DNA from: Hyphomonadaceae bacterium
Lineage (GTDB): Bacteria > Pseudomonadota > Alphaproteobacteria > Caulobacterales > Hyphomonadaceae
NCBI GenBank assembly: GCA_024743315.1
Contig: JANSWU010000002.1
Span: 124,001 to 188,000 of the forward strand
Length of the DNA: 64,000 nt
Direction: 5' to 3'
In this document: in pieces, positions 17,421 through 25,989 of the stretch
How positions within the stretch are numbered: position 1 is the first letter of the stretch
How the letters are laid out: each line of letters begins with the position of its first letter
Program-made: the position numbers and the translations under genes
Notes under the pieces: generated by a model
The model's database searches: none
Seen by the model: only the letters and a program-made list of their open reading frames with translations
What the model was told of the DNA's origin: nothing

Positions 17421-17603
17421 CTATCGGCCGGGCGGACGTCCCTTGCCTTGCTCACCGTCTTCATCTTCGGTCGCTTCTGATTGTCCTGCTTCGGCTGCTT
17501 CTGAGACGACCGCTTCTTCAGTGACTTCGTCTGTGGTTGTCGTACAGCCAACGGCGAACAGCGCTGCGGCAAATGGCAATACTAAGGTCCGGATTTTCAT
17601 CAT
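17421..17603 (-). CDS. small acidic lipoprotein (60 aa)
   Basis: MKIRTLVLPFAAALFAVGC is a clean lipoprotein signal with the lipobox AVGC. The mature part is only about 40 residues, Thr-rich directly after the Cys, then very Glu-rich (DEVTEEAVVSEAAEAG), and ends GKGRPPGR. GGGGAGAGAATG precedes the start. It lies 30 bases after the TIR-TPR gene and 59 bases before the membrane-protein gene. Such mini-lipoproteins resemble entericidin-like or tether peptides, but I cannot assign a family. Confidence 0.7.
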   Translation of the reverse strand: MMKIRTLVLPFAAALFAVGCTTTTDEVTEEAVVSEAAEAGQSEATEDEDGEQGKGRPPGR

Positions 17604-17633
17604 TCTCTCCCCGCTTATGTGTTTGCGGTTACC

Positions 17634-19571
17634 TTAAGTAAAACCGAGTTCACTTTGCAAGCGTTGAAAATCCTGACGCTGGTGCAGCGGCAGCAGGAGT
17701 GGGTCAGTAAACAGATAGGTGAGGCCGGCATCGGTCGCCGCCTGTGCGTCTCGCAAGGCTGTCATCGCGGCATCCAGATCGCCCCATTGTGCGAGCACTT
17801 GCGCTTGCTGATACCGGCCTGCCTCGCCATATTCGGCAACCAATTCAGCCATTGCCGTTTCTGCCTCAGCGCGGCGATCGAGCCGGTCATAGCCGATCGC
17901 CAGGCAAGGTAGCCTGAGCAGGGAGGAGGGTTCCTTGAGGCAGGTATCGAGGGCCGTTTGATCGCGATCGAGCTGCAATAAGGAAAGCCCCATCCAGGCA
18001 TGCGAGTCGCTGATATTTTGCTCCAGGCGGACGGCTTGCTGATGGGCGCTGATCGCACTTTCATAGTCGCCAGCGACATAGTGGATAAGACCAGAACTAC
18101 GATGCAGGTTGGAGTTCAGCGGATCCAGTTCCAACGCAAAATCAATGGCGCTGCGGGCCGCTTGGGCTTGGCCAGTCAGCGCCGCATATTCGGCATAGCG
18201 CGCTTGTGTGACGGCGGAGCCGCGGCCAAGCTCGATCGAGCGTTCATAGGGGCCGCGCGCTTCGCGGATCTTCAATTGAGAGTCGAATAGGGACAAGGCG
18301 AGGGCCGAATGCGCCTCATCCAGATCCGGCCCCAGTTCGACCGCTTTTTGCGCGGCTTGAAGGGCCTGATCCTTATACGATTTCGCTTGCACCGGATCAT
18401 CTGAGAAATTGCCAAGTACAGTAAGCGTGGCCGACCGAGCGGCATGCGCGGCCGCGAAATTCGGGTCGAGGCGAATGGCATTATCGAACCGGGCGAGCGC
18501 CAGCAAATCGGTTTCGGTATTGCTGGAGGCTCGATAAATCGTCCAACCCCGAAGATAGGAATCAAAGGCGGCTGGATTGCTGGCCGCCCCAATATTGGTG
18601 TGTCCAAGGGCCGAGGACACGGCGAGCGAAAGCTCAGATGAAATCGCCGAGGTCAGATCCTGTTGGATGTCGAGCAATTGATCGAGGGATTGTTGATACG
18701 TGTCCGACCAGCGGACCTTTCCGGTGGTTCCGTCAATCAGGAAGGATGACACGCGCACAAGATCACTCGACGCCCGCACAGAGCCTTCCACGATAAAAGA
18801 AACCCCGAGTTCGCGCGCGGCTCGGCGGGCTTCCAGTTTTTGGGCCTCGATGGCCTCCGATGTCGAGCGGGCAACCACTTTCAAACCTGGATTGCGGGCC
18901 AGCGTGTTGCGCAATTCGGTCGAAATGCCCGCTGAGAGATAATCCTGATCCGGATCGCCGCTATCATTTTGAAAGGGCAAGACAGCAATGCCGTTTGATG
19001 AAAGTCTGTCGCCGTCGGGCCAGAGAAGCACGGCCGCGCCCACGGCACCGAGTGTTGCGATGCCACCAGCTCCAAGCATCAAGTGGCGCCTCGAAAGGCC
19101 ATGGATTTGGGGCGATTGCGAGACCGGCATGGGGACGAAATCGACCTCATGTAAATCCGAAATCGTATTGATCAGATTGGTCATTTCCGGCGCTGAAGTG
19201 GCACCGCGCCATTTCGATAAATCGATCACCTGAAACTGCTTGAAACCAAGCGGTGGCTCAGAGCCATCTAGCGTGATCGGGACCAGGCAAGATCGCTCGC
19301 GCCCGTTCATGGCCTCGTCCAGCACCCAATGCGACTTGATCGAATCCCTGGACCACAACACGACCACAGCGCGGGCAGACTCCAACGCCTCTCCGGTGGT
19401 TTCGACATATTTGACGCCGCCTTTCAGGACACCATCCCACCAGACCGAGAAGCCAGCCTGTTCGATCGCTCGAATGATTGGCAGGGCTTTTTCTTGATCG
19501 GCGCGAGAATAGCTGAAAAAGACGGAGGTTATCCGGCCATCATTTCCTTCGCGCTCCTCGGTCTCAGACAC
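17634..19571 (-). CDS. membrane-anchored TIR-domain protein with TPR repeats
   Basis: A 645-residue modular protein starting with GTG. Residues 13-145 are a TIR domain: VFFSYSRADQEKA, GFSVWWDG, RAVVVLWSRDSIKSHWVLDE; the Glu at about 86, four residues after Trp, is at the position of the NAD-hydrolysing Glu of catalytic TIRs. Residues 164-184 form one transmembrane helix. Next comes a FlgO/CadC-type segment (GIAVLPFQNDSGDPDQDYLS, FIVEGSVR) as found behind bacterial adenylate-cyclase-like and CadC-like sensors, then TPR-like helices from about 340 to the end. The TIR domain is cytoplasmic, the TPR part periplasmic by inference. Confidence 0.88.
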   Translation of the reverse strand: MSETEEREGNDGRITSVFFSYSRADQEKALPIIRAIEQAGFSVWWDGVLKGGVKYVETTGEALESARAVVVLWSRDSIKSHWVLDEAMNGRERSCLVPITLDGSEPPLGFKQFQVIDLSKWRGATSAPEMTNLINTISDLHEVDFVPMPVSQSPQIHGLSRRHLMLGAGGIATLGAVGAAVLLWPDGDRLSSNGIAVLPFQNDSGDPDQDYLSAGISTELRNTLARNPGLKVVARSTSEAIEAQKLEARRAARELGVSFIVEGSVRASSDLVRVSSFLIDGTTGKVRWSDTYQQSLDQLLDIQQDLTSAISSELSLAVSSALGHTNIGAASNPAAFDSYLRGWTIYRASSNTETDLLALARFDNAIRLDPNFAAAHAARSATLTVLGNFSDDPVQAKSYKDQALQAAQKAVELGPDLDEAHSALALSLFDSQLKIREARGPYERSIELGRGSAVTQARYAEYAALTGQAQAARSAIDFALELDPLNSNLHRSSGLIHYVAGDYESAISAHQQAVRLEQNISDSHAWMGLSLLQLDRDQTALDTCLKEPSSLLRLPCLAIGYDRLDRRAEAETAMAELVAEYGEAGRYQQAQVLAQWGDLDAAMTALRDAQAATDAGLTYLFTDPLLLPLHQRQDFQRLQSELGFT

Positions 19572-19651
19572 CTGTGTTCATCCTTGATTCCGTCACCGTG
19601 ATCTTACACAGAGTTTGAGGAAGTTGTCTGTTTTTATTTCGGTTTTATTGC

Positions 19652-22033
19652 TCACCGTGCCGCCACACGGCATTCCGCAGGCTCGCCAGAGGGACGGTTG
19701 CCTTGAAGGTGCTGATTGATCCAGTCCGTATAGGCAGAGACTTTGGTATAAACGCCCGGCTTGTCATCGAGCTCGCAGCTTTTACGATTGGTGGTCTTGC
19801 CCCATGAGACAATGCCGACAAGCCTGGCGTCTCGGCCGCCCTGGCTGATCAAGGGTCCACCACTGTCACCCTTGCAGGTCTTTTGATAAGAATTGTGAGC
19901 GCAGAAGACGCCATCATGGACGCGTTTGACCCCAGAGCGTGTTGGACCCATGCCATCCAGCGCTGCGCATTCTTCATTGCTCATGACGCGCAGGGTGATG
20001 GTTTGCAGAGTCGCATAAGGTTCGATGCCAGAGGTCGGTTGGGTGCTTCCCCAGCCAAACACGGCGATTTTGTCATAGGGTTCGAGCTTGTCCTCCGGCG
20101 AGGGCAGTTGCAAATAGCTGACTTCCGTCACCGGGATCGTCCGACGGGCATTGGCGCCCGGCCATAATGGCGAACCGGGCGGCGATTTGACGACGTCAAA
20201 CTCCATTTCCAAACCGCCCTTCCGAACATTTGTGATCCGCGCCGTTCCGTCCGTGCTCCAGGTGAGCACGCGGTCATGATCTTCGAGGAAACCGGCCCCG
20301 AGAACGGCTTCGGCATGATAGATGCGATACAGTTCTTTGCCATTGGCGGCGTCCCAAAGCCGTGCGGTCGCATCGGCACTCCAGCTCAGCAGCTTGGTTT
20401 TGTCATCGGAGAAGACCAATTCATACAGCGCTTGTTCGTGATCAATCCGATAGACTTCGTCGCCCGTATTCATGTCCCAGAGCGTCGCGCCCGCTTCGTC
20501 TTTGATCAAAAGCGTATTGGTCTCGGGCATGATCCAGTGGTCTCGGACGGAGAGCTGTTGCGCCATACGGGCAATCAGTTTTCCGCTGTCGAGATCCCAG
20601 ATGCGGATTGTGCCATAATTGGTCCAGGTCAGCAGCCTGTTTTGATCGACCAGCTCGCGGACCTCAATGACTTTTTCGCTGAGACGATCAGTTTTATGAT
20701 CGAGATGGTGGAGAAGCTGGTTGGTTTCAGTATCCCAGATCCAGATTGAAGAGGTGCCGAAGCGCTCCGTGAAGGTCAGCAGTCGGTTTGAATCTGCGAG
20801 CCATTCAACATCGGTGACGAAATTACGGGTCATGACCGGTTCTGGCTGATCGAACACGATCATGTTTTCGAGTTTAGGCAACTCGCCACGCGGATGTGCA
20901 AGTTTGTTCTTGGGCACCCCGGTTTCAGCGTCGAGGCGCCAAACTTGATCCTCTGCCATGACGAAGACGTGTTCATTGTCGAGGATTTTGACACCGGTCA
21001 TTGGAGGCTGGTGGTCGGAAGGTTCAACCACAACACTAACGTTGAAATACCATTTCGGGTGGTCTGCTCCGGCATCCCAAGCCAGGATTTGATCATATTC
21101 ATCAATCCAAACATCGTCGGGAGGAAGGGAGAGCGATTCGATCCGCGCGCCGGTATCCGGCATATGTGTCCATAGGGGGCGGGATTCAAAACGATCTCGT
21201 CGTAAGATCGGTGATTGAGCTGGCAGGACCACACGTTGCATTTCGGAGATCTCAGATTGTGGCACTGGATCCCGAGTGAGTTCAGCGCCGCTGGCGATAT
21301 CCCACCGGCGTTTGGTCATGTCGGCACTCACAGTTTGCAGAACAGTTTCATTCTCCAACAGTGTGGCGACCTGGATTGCCTTAGGCTCGAAGGCTGGCGG
21401 ATAAGGTTTTGGCTTGAGATCGCCGGGCGTTGGAGAAAACCGCACCAGCGCGATGTCGTGCTGATAAACCACGCCTGACGCTCCGCGCTTGCAATCCTTC
21501 GAGCAATAGCAAATCACTTCATCGATCTCGTAGCGGTGACCTTCTCGCGAATCCAAACGGTGCATGCCGACACCGATCTGATACTTTTCGGCGACCATGG
21601 CCTCGTCCACGCAATGCGCTGCGGTCAAGGCCCAGCCGTCACCAATCATGCTGGCGCCGCAATAATGGCGCTCCTCCCAATCGCTGTGTGAGATAATCCG
21701 GTCACCGATGCGATACTGCTCCGGGGCGGTAATCTGCGCTTGAAACTGCGCCGCGCCGCGAATGGCAGCCACACTATTCATGGCGGGCGATGTTCTCGGC
21801 GGACAGCGTCCATCAATGAGGGGAGGGCATCGTTCCAGATGGAGATCATCATACCTTGTGAGCCCGAGACGGTAACCAATGCGCAGCCGTCGGAAAATGC
21901 TTCCTTCCGACGGTGCGTCTGCAAAGCCGCGCATGGTGACCGTTGCGGTCTGAGATTCGTCTTCTGAGGACTGGTGATGTGCGCAGGCCGAAAAAAACAG
22001 GATTGAAGCCGACAATAAAACGCGCCAATCCAT
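19652..22033 (-). CDS. trypsin-like protease lipoprotein split by a WD40-like beta-propeller
   Basis: MDWRVLLSASILFFSAC is a lipoprotein signal; GGGAGGA supports the ATG at 22031-22033 (793 residues). A chymotrypsin-fold protease starts at about 110: CGASMIGDGWALTAAHCV holds the catalytic His (about 140) and YQHDIALVRF the Asp (about 193). About 430 residues of WD40-like repeats then intervene (TKRRWDIASG, SIWIWDTETN, IRIWDLDSG, ATLWDMNTG, ARLWDAANG). The protease resumes at IAVFGWGSTQ and CKGDSGGPLISQGG, with Ser at about 724, and ends PGVYTKVSAYTDWI. The full triad is present. Lys occupies the usual S1 specificity position. Confidence 0.9.
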   Translation of the reverse strand: MDWRVLLSASILFFSACAHHQSSEDESQTATVTMRGFADAPSEGSIFRRLRIGYRLGLTRYDDLHLERCPPLIDGRCPPRTSPAMNSVAAIRGAAQFQAQITAPEQYRIGDRIISHSDWEERHYCGASMIGDGWALTAAHCVDEAMVAEKYQIGVGMHRLDSREGHRYEIDEVICYCSKDCKRGASGVVYQHDIALVRFSPTPGDLKPKPYPPAFEPKAIQVATLLENETVLQTVSADMTKRRWDIASGAELTRDPVPQSEISEMQRVVLPAQSPILRRDRFESRPLWTHMPDTGARIESLSLPPDDVWIDEYDQILAWDAGADHPKWYFNVSVVVEPSDHQPPMTGVKILDNEHVFVMAEDQVWRLDAETGVPKNKLAHPRGELPKLENMIVFDQPEPVMTRNFVTDVEWLADSNRLLTFTERFGTSSIWIWDTETNQLLHHLDHKTDRLSEKVIEVRELVDQNRLLTWTNYGTIRIWDLDSGKLIARMAQQLSVRDHWIMPETNTLLIKDEAGATLWDMNTGDEVYRIDHEQALYELVFSDDKTKLLSWSADATARLWDAANGKELYRIYHAEAVLGAGFLEDHDRVLTWSTDGTARITNVRKGGLEMEFDVVKSPPGSPLWPGANARRTIPVTEVSYLQLPSPEDKLEPYDKIAVFGWGSTQPTSGIEPYATLQTITLRVMSNEECAALDGMGPTRSGVKRVHDGVFCAHNSYQKTCKGDSGGPLISQGGRDARLVGIVSWGKTTNRKSCELDDKPGVYTKVSAYTDWINQHLQGNRPSGEPAECRVAAR

Positions 22034-22195
22034 AATCCGTCCTCCCAAACGCTATGCTTTTGTACCAGTTCGGCCAAATCGGAACAACTCTTCCAGTTTC
22101 GAGGTGCGGTAGGCGCAAATAAGGTGATCGATTTTCGCCAATTCACGCGTTAAAAGGACGCCAGATTCGATGATCACCGATCAAATGGGGGTGTC
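22034..22195. other. divergent intergenic region upstream of the protease cluster
   Basis: About 160 bases between the protease-cluster start and the divergent MFS gene. It must hold promoters for both. A GGTGATC/GATCACC inverted pair with a long spacer is visible near 22120-22177; I cannot identify a firm promoter or RNA gene. Confidence 0.35.
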
Positions 22196-23440
22196 TTGTT
22201 CAAATCACTTGGTGCAATTGCGGCTTTGCTTCTGGCGACGGCGTTTCTCTATGCGGGCAACGGCTTGCAAGGCACCCTGTTGGCGGTGCGCGGGGATATT
22301 GAGAATTTCTCGACAACCACGATTGGTCTCCTGACCTCTGCTTATTTCGCCGGATTTATCGCGGGCTGCCGGATGGGCCCCGGCATGATCAAAAGCGTCG
22401 GGCACATCCGGGCCTTTGTCGCGCTCGCCTCGATCGCGTCTTCGAGTGCGCTGGCGCATGCCTTGATTGTTGAGCCGATCACCTGGGCGGTCTTGCGGGC
22501 GACGACTGGATTTGCCTTTGCCGGGTTGGCCATGGTGCTGGAGAGCTGGATCAATGAGCGCGCGACCAATGCCAATCGTGGTCAATTGCTCTCAATCTAT
22601 CGGATTGTCGACCTCGGCGCGCTGACCATAGGCAATGCGCTGCTGGGTTTTGCCAGCCCGGATAATTTCGTCCTGTTTGCCTTTGTCTCGATCCTGATCT
22701 CGATTGCGCTGGTGCCAGTGGCGCTGACCCGCAGTTCGGCCCCTGCGCCGCTGGCCTCGGCAAAACTGGATCTTGCCAAACTCTACAAAGTGTCGCCGGT
22801 CGGCGCGGCCGGTGCGCTCGCGACTGGTCTCGCCAATGCCGCCTTCTGGGGATTGGCGCCGGTTTTTGTGCAGCGGATTGGCTACGAGACTGCCACCGTC
22901 GGAGCCTTCATGAGCGTTGCCATCATAGGTGGGGCCATCTTCCAGTTCCCGCTTGGCTGGATGTCAGATCGTATTGATCGACGCAAAGTCGTATTTGGAG
23001 CGGTCCTCTTGGGGATCGGCGCGGCCGTCGCGCTCGCCTTATTTGGCGGGGTTTCTCAGATCTCTTTATTTGTCACCGGATTCCTGTTTGGCGGGCTGAT
23101 CATTCCGACTTATGGGCTTTGCGCCGCGCATGCCAATGATCATGCGGAGCCAGGTGAGGCAGTGGCGACCAGCGGCGGCTTGCTTTTGCTGCATGGCCTC
23201 GGCGCGGTTGCAGGGGCTTTCATTGGCGCTGCGATCATGTCCGTCGCGGCGCCAGCTCTGTTTTTCTACATTGCGGTCGTTTACGGGGCCTTCCTGGTCT
23301 TTACGGCACTTCGCATGGTCGCGCGCGAGGCGATTGCAGAGGACGAAAAAGTGGCATTCGTGCCGGCGCCGCGTAGCCCGTCTACCTCCGTCACGCCGGA
23401 TCCGTTGCTAGAGGAAGATTTGGTTGAGCCTGCACCCTGA
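22196..23440 (+). CDS. MFS transporter (YcaD-like)
   Basis: A 414-residue, twelve-helix major facilitator. It starts LGAIAALLLATAFLYAGNGL and carries the YcaD/UMF-type features SAYFAGFIAGCRMGP, VLESWINERATNANRG and, in the second half, FPLGWMSDRIDRRKV, the loop 8-9 MFS motif. The C-terminal tail is cytoplasmic and Pro/Glu-rich. The only in-frame start close to the first helix is TTG at 22196; the Shine-Dalgarno is poor. Substrate unknown; relatives are usually considered drug or metabolite exporters. Confidence 0.85.
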   Translation: MFKSLGAIAALLLATAFLYAGNGLQGTLLAVRGDIENFSTTTIGLLTSAYFAGFIAGCRMGPGMIKSVGHIRAFVALASIASSSALAHALIVEPITWAVLRATTGFAFAGLAMVLESWINERATNANRGQLLSIYRIVDLGALTIGNALLGFASPDNFVLFAFVSILISIALVPVALTRSSAPAPLASAKLDLAKLYKVSPVGAAGALATGLANAAFWGLAPVFVQRIGYETATVGAFMSVAIIGGAIFQFPLGWMSDRIDRRKVVFGAVLLGIGAAVALALFGGVSQISLFVTGFLFGGLIIPTYGLCAAHANDHAEPGEAVATSGGLLLLHGLGAVAGAFIGAAIMSVAAPALFFYIAVVYGAFLVFTALRMVAREAIAEDEKVAFVPAPRSPSTSVTPDPLLEEDLVEPAP

Positions 23441-23531
23441 TGAGGGCTTTGCCTGTCGGCAGGACATCCCTTAACCTGACCGAGAATCGGGTGCGCGTCG
23501 AAAGCGGCCTTGGGTTTGCAGGAGCCATACG

Positions 23532-24518
23532 GTGACAGAGACACATGACCCCCCACTGATCATTGGATTTGCCATCGGCGCGGATGGGGCTGTGCGCGAA
23601 TTGGAATGGTCTGACATATCCAAAGCCGCGGCACTGAAGCCCGGTGAGCGCAGATGGTTGCATCTCAATCGAAAAGTCGACGCGGCACGCGATTGGCTGG
23701 GCGGGCAAGGTGGGCTTGATCCAATGGTGGTCAGCATTCTGTTTCAGGAGGATACCCGCCCCCGTGCCACGCGCCACACGGATGGCATGTTGTTGAACTT
23801 TCGCGGCGCCAATCTGAACCCTGGGGCCGAGCCGACAGATATGATTTCGATTCGGATCTGGGCAACTGAAGACCTGGTGATCACCACGCGCGCCTATTCA
23901 ATCCGCGCTATTGATGATCTGGCTGACGCCTACCGGGCCAACCAGCCGCCTGCGACGCATGGCGAGCTGGTCACATTCATCGTCGATCGCCTAACCTTCC
24001 GGCTTGAGCCGATTGTCGCCCGGCTGGAAGAACAAGCCGACGAATTGGAGGCTGAGTGGCTGGATCAGGATACCCCGCCGCCGAAGCAGAAACTGGCGCA
24101 TTTTCGCCGCTCTGCGCTGTCCCTTCGCCGCTATATTGCGCCTCAGAAAGAAGCGATCTCAGCGCTGATCCGTGAATCGGATGATTTCCTCAGCGATCCG
24201 GCAAAGCTGCGACTGCGGGAAATCCAGGATGTGACCACGCGCTTGTCCGAAGACCTTGATCTGGTGCGTGAGCGCGCTGTGGTGATTCAGGAGCAAATTG
24301 TCGAACAGCGCGGCGAAGCGATGAACCAAAGACTGTTCGTGCTCGCCATCATATCCGCAGTCTTCCTGCCGCTTGGGTTTTTCACTGGCCTGTTCGGGGT
24401 CAATATTGGTGGTATGCCTGGCGTGGAGAGCGCCTACGCATTTGCGATTTTCTGCGCGGCGCTGGTCGGGCTCACGGCTGGCTTGATGTATCTGTTCAAG
24501 AAAGCCGATTGGCTTTGA
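23532..24518 (+). CDS. zntB: ZntB/CorA-family divalent metal transporter
   Basis: A 328-residue protein with a long cytoplasmic domain and two C-terminal helices. The pore signature after helix 1 is GLFGVNIGGMPGVES, the G(M/V)N motif in the ZntB form GVNxGGxPG, followed by a short second helix and FKKADWL. Residues 130-250 are the coiled helical funnel (EEQADELEAEWLD, REIQDVTTRLSEDLDLVRER). Zinc transport is inferred from the GVN-GG-PG variant; magnesium or nickel cannot be excluded. GGAG lies before the GTG start at 23532. Confidence 0.88.
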   Translation: MTETHDPPLIIGFAIGADGAVRELEWSDISKAAALKPGERRWLHLNRKVDAARDWLGGQGGLDPMVVSILFQEDTRPRATRHTDGMLLNFRGANLNPGAEPTDMISIRIWATEDLVITTRAYSIRAIDDLADAYRANQPPATHGELVTFIVDRLTFRLEPIVARLEEQADELEAEWLDQDTPPPKQKLAHFRRSALSLRRYIAPQKEAISALIRESDDFLSDPAKLRLREIQDVTTRLSEDLDLVRERAVVIQEQIVEQRGEAMNQRLFVLAIISAVFLPLGFFTGLFGVNIGGMPGVESAYAFAIFCAALVGLTAGLMYLFKKADWL

Positions 24519-24521
24519 GCC

Positions 24522-24556
24522 AAAAAAGGGGGCCAGTCCCGTAAAGGACTGGCCCC
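24522..24556 (-). terminator. rho-independent terminator
   Basis: An 11-bp perfect stem GGGGCCAGTCC/GGACTGGCCCC with a 6-base loop (24529-24556) is followed on the minus strand by six T residues (24522-24527). It lies 30 bases after the small membrane-protein gene and may also stop zntB transcripts from the other side. Confidence 0.9.
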
Positions 24557-24585
24557 TTGCCGCCTCCCATGCGGCTCCCCCAAAC

Positions 24586-24717
24586 TTACAACAGCGCGAT
24601 CCCGAAGATTGCGAGCATCGCTGCAGCTGCGGATGCGGTCGATACGCCGAGTACAAGCGGCATGTTCTTTTTATTGGCACCCTGACGGGCGTCTTTTTCT
24701 GTCATCTCAATCGACAT
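24586..24717 (-). CDS. small single-pass membrane protein (43 aa)
   Basis: MSIEMTEKDARQGANKKNMP is a charged N-terminus; the remaining residues (LVLGVSTASAAAAMLAIFGI and ALL) form one hydrophobic helix up to the stop. AAGGAG lies 9 bases before the ATG and a strong terminator follows, so it has complete expression signals. It lies 37 bases downstream of dps on the same strand and may be co-transcribed with it. No family recognised. Confidence 0.7.
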   Translation of the reverse strand: MSIEMTEKDARQGANKKNMPLVLGVSTASAAAAMLAIFGIALL

Positions 24718-24754
24718 TAAGTTTGTCTCCTTCAGTTTGGGGTTGGTGTCGGGT

Positions 24755-25261
24755 TTATGATGCCGCGAGGGCTTTCAGCATCCAGGCTGCTTCCTCGTGG
24801 GCACCAATCCGTGCAGTCAAAAGGTCGGCTGTGTAGACGTCCTTCACCTGCTCAGCGGCTTCGACAATCCCGCGCATCTCGTCTGCGACGGTCAAGTGGT
24901 CGCGGGCCAGCGTCTCGAGCATTTGTCCGACGGTCGGGAATTCTGACTGGTCGAGCACTTGGCTGTCACCGACATATCCGGCGAGACCCATTGGGGCCGG
25001 GGCGCCGAGGGTTCGGACACGTTCCGCAATATCGTCAATCGCGGCGGCCAAGTCCTTGTATTGTGTCTCGGTCAGCTCATGGACGCTGATAAACATTGGA
25101 CCCGTGACGTTCCAGTGGAAGCCCTGCGTCTTGTGGTACAGGACATAGGTCGAGGCCAACACTTTGCCGAGTTTTTCGGCGATTTCCGTGCGGTTCTCTG
25201 GCTTCAGCTCTGACTCAATATTCAGGGTCTCATTGCGGGTCATTAGGGCAGAATTTGTCAT
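24755..25261 (-). CDS. dps: Dps-family DNA-protecting ferritin
   Basis: A 168-residue four-helix ferritin-like protein. YHKTQGFHWNVTGPMF and the DDIAERVRTLGAP helix supply the shared His, Asp and Glu ligands of the inter-subunit ferroxidase centre. DHLTVADEMRGIVEAAE and a C-terminal helix HEEAAWMLKALA complete the fold. Dps binds and mineralises iron with peroxide and protects DNA in stress and stationary phase. It is followed by the 43-residue membrane protein and preceded by a MarR-family gene on the same strand, which may sense an oxidant or aromatic compound. Confidence 0.93.
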   Translation of the reverse strand: MTNSALMTRNETLNIESELKPENRTEIAEKLGKVLASTYVLYHKTQGFHWNVTGPMFISVHELTETQYKDLAAAIDDIAERVRTLGAPAPMGLAGYVGDSQVLDQSEFPTVGQMLETLARDHLTVADEMRGIVEAAEQVKDVYTADLLTARIGAHEEAAWMLKALAAS

Positions 25262-25359
25262 AATGTATTCCTTTCGGTTGGCTTTGGCACTCGACGCGTG
25301 AACGCGGAGCGCGCAAAGGCTTGGGGTTGGAGATGCTACCGCCGTCCGGCGCCGGAGTA

Positions 25360-25860
25360 TTAAGTCCGCGCGGTCGTTGCGGTGGTCAGGACCGGTGAAG
25401 CATCAATGTCATCGGCCCGCATCATCTGGGCGAGTTCACTCACCGCAGAGACGATGGTTTGCCGGCGTTTGTCCGCGAGCGCATCGAATGCGTCCGTGAA
25501 GGCCTCTTGCAGCAGAGGCGGCGCCGTATCGAGGGTCTTTTTACCGTCTTTAGTGAGTCGTGAGTGGACAATGCGACGGTCCATTTGACTGCGATAGCGT
25601 TCCACCAATTGCTTCGCTTCGAGGCGATCCAAAATGGTGGTCACCGTGGGCTGGCTCAAACTGACATGCCGAGACAGGGCCCGCGTGGTTACTTCGCCAA
25701 GATCATCGATGGCGCGCAGAACGATCAGTTGCGGTGACGACAATCCTGTCTCACGCGCAAGGCGCTTTGACTGGACGTCCACGGCGCGGATGATTTGCCG
25801 TATGGCAATCAGCACGCGATCGCTTTGCTTCAGTTCGATATCATTGGCCAATGCAGCCAT
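25360..25860 (-). CDS. MarR-family regulator
   Basis: A 166-residue winged-helix regulator: LIAIRQIIRAVDVQSKRLAR, TGLSSPQLIVLRAIDDLGEV, SRHVSLSQPTVTTILDRLEA and the wing RSQMDRRIVHSRLTKDGKK. It closely resembles the MarR gene at 33431-33910, so the two are paralogues. A TATAAT-like box and an inverted repeat lie just upstream of its ATG, suggesting autoregulation. It precedes dps by 98 bases. Confidence 0.9.
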   Translation of the reverse strand: MAALANDIELKQSDRVLIAIRQIIRAVDVQSKRLARETGLSSPQLIVLRAIDDLGEVTTRALSRHVSLSQPTVTTILDRLEAKQLVERYRSQMDRRIVHSRLTKDGKKTLDTAPPLLQEAFTDAFDALADKRRQTIVSAVSELAQMMRADDIDASPVLTTATTART

Positions 25861-25865
25861 GTTTC

Positions 25866-25896
25866 GTTTAGACCTCTTTTCTTTCGTGTTCTAAAC
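25866..25896. promoter_or_regulatory. inverted repeat, possible MarR operator
   Basis: GTTTAGA (25866-25872) and TCTAAAC (25890-25896) are perfect 7-base arms with a 17-base spacer, located between the putative -10 box and the start codon of the MarR-family gene. Such a position fits autorepression. Confidence 0.45.
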
Positions 25897-25922
25897 ATTA
25901 TAGCTCTATGTGGATTTGTCAA
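25897..25922 (-). promoter_or_regulatory. putative promoter of the MarR-family gene
   Basis: On the minus strand TTGACA (25922-25917) is followed 14 bases later by TATAAT (25902-25897). Both boxes match the sigma-70 consensus, but the spacer is shorter than the optimal 17 bases, so the assignment is tentative. Confidence 0.35.
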
Positions 25923-25989
25923 GGGGGCGCTGGAAATTCCTTCCGGCCCCACTATGGTCTTGGGTCAGTGGCTTGGAGATTCGGGAACG

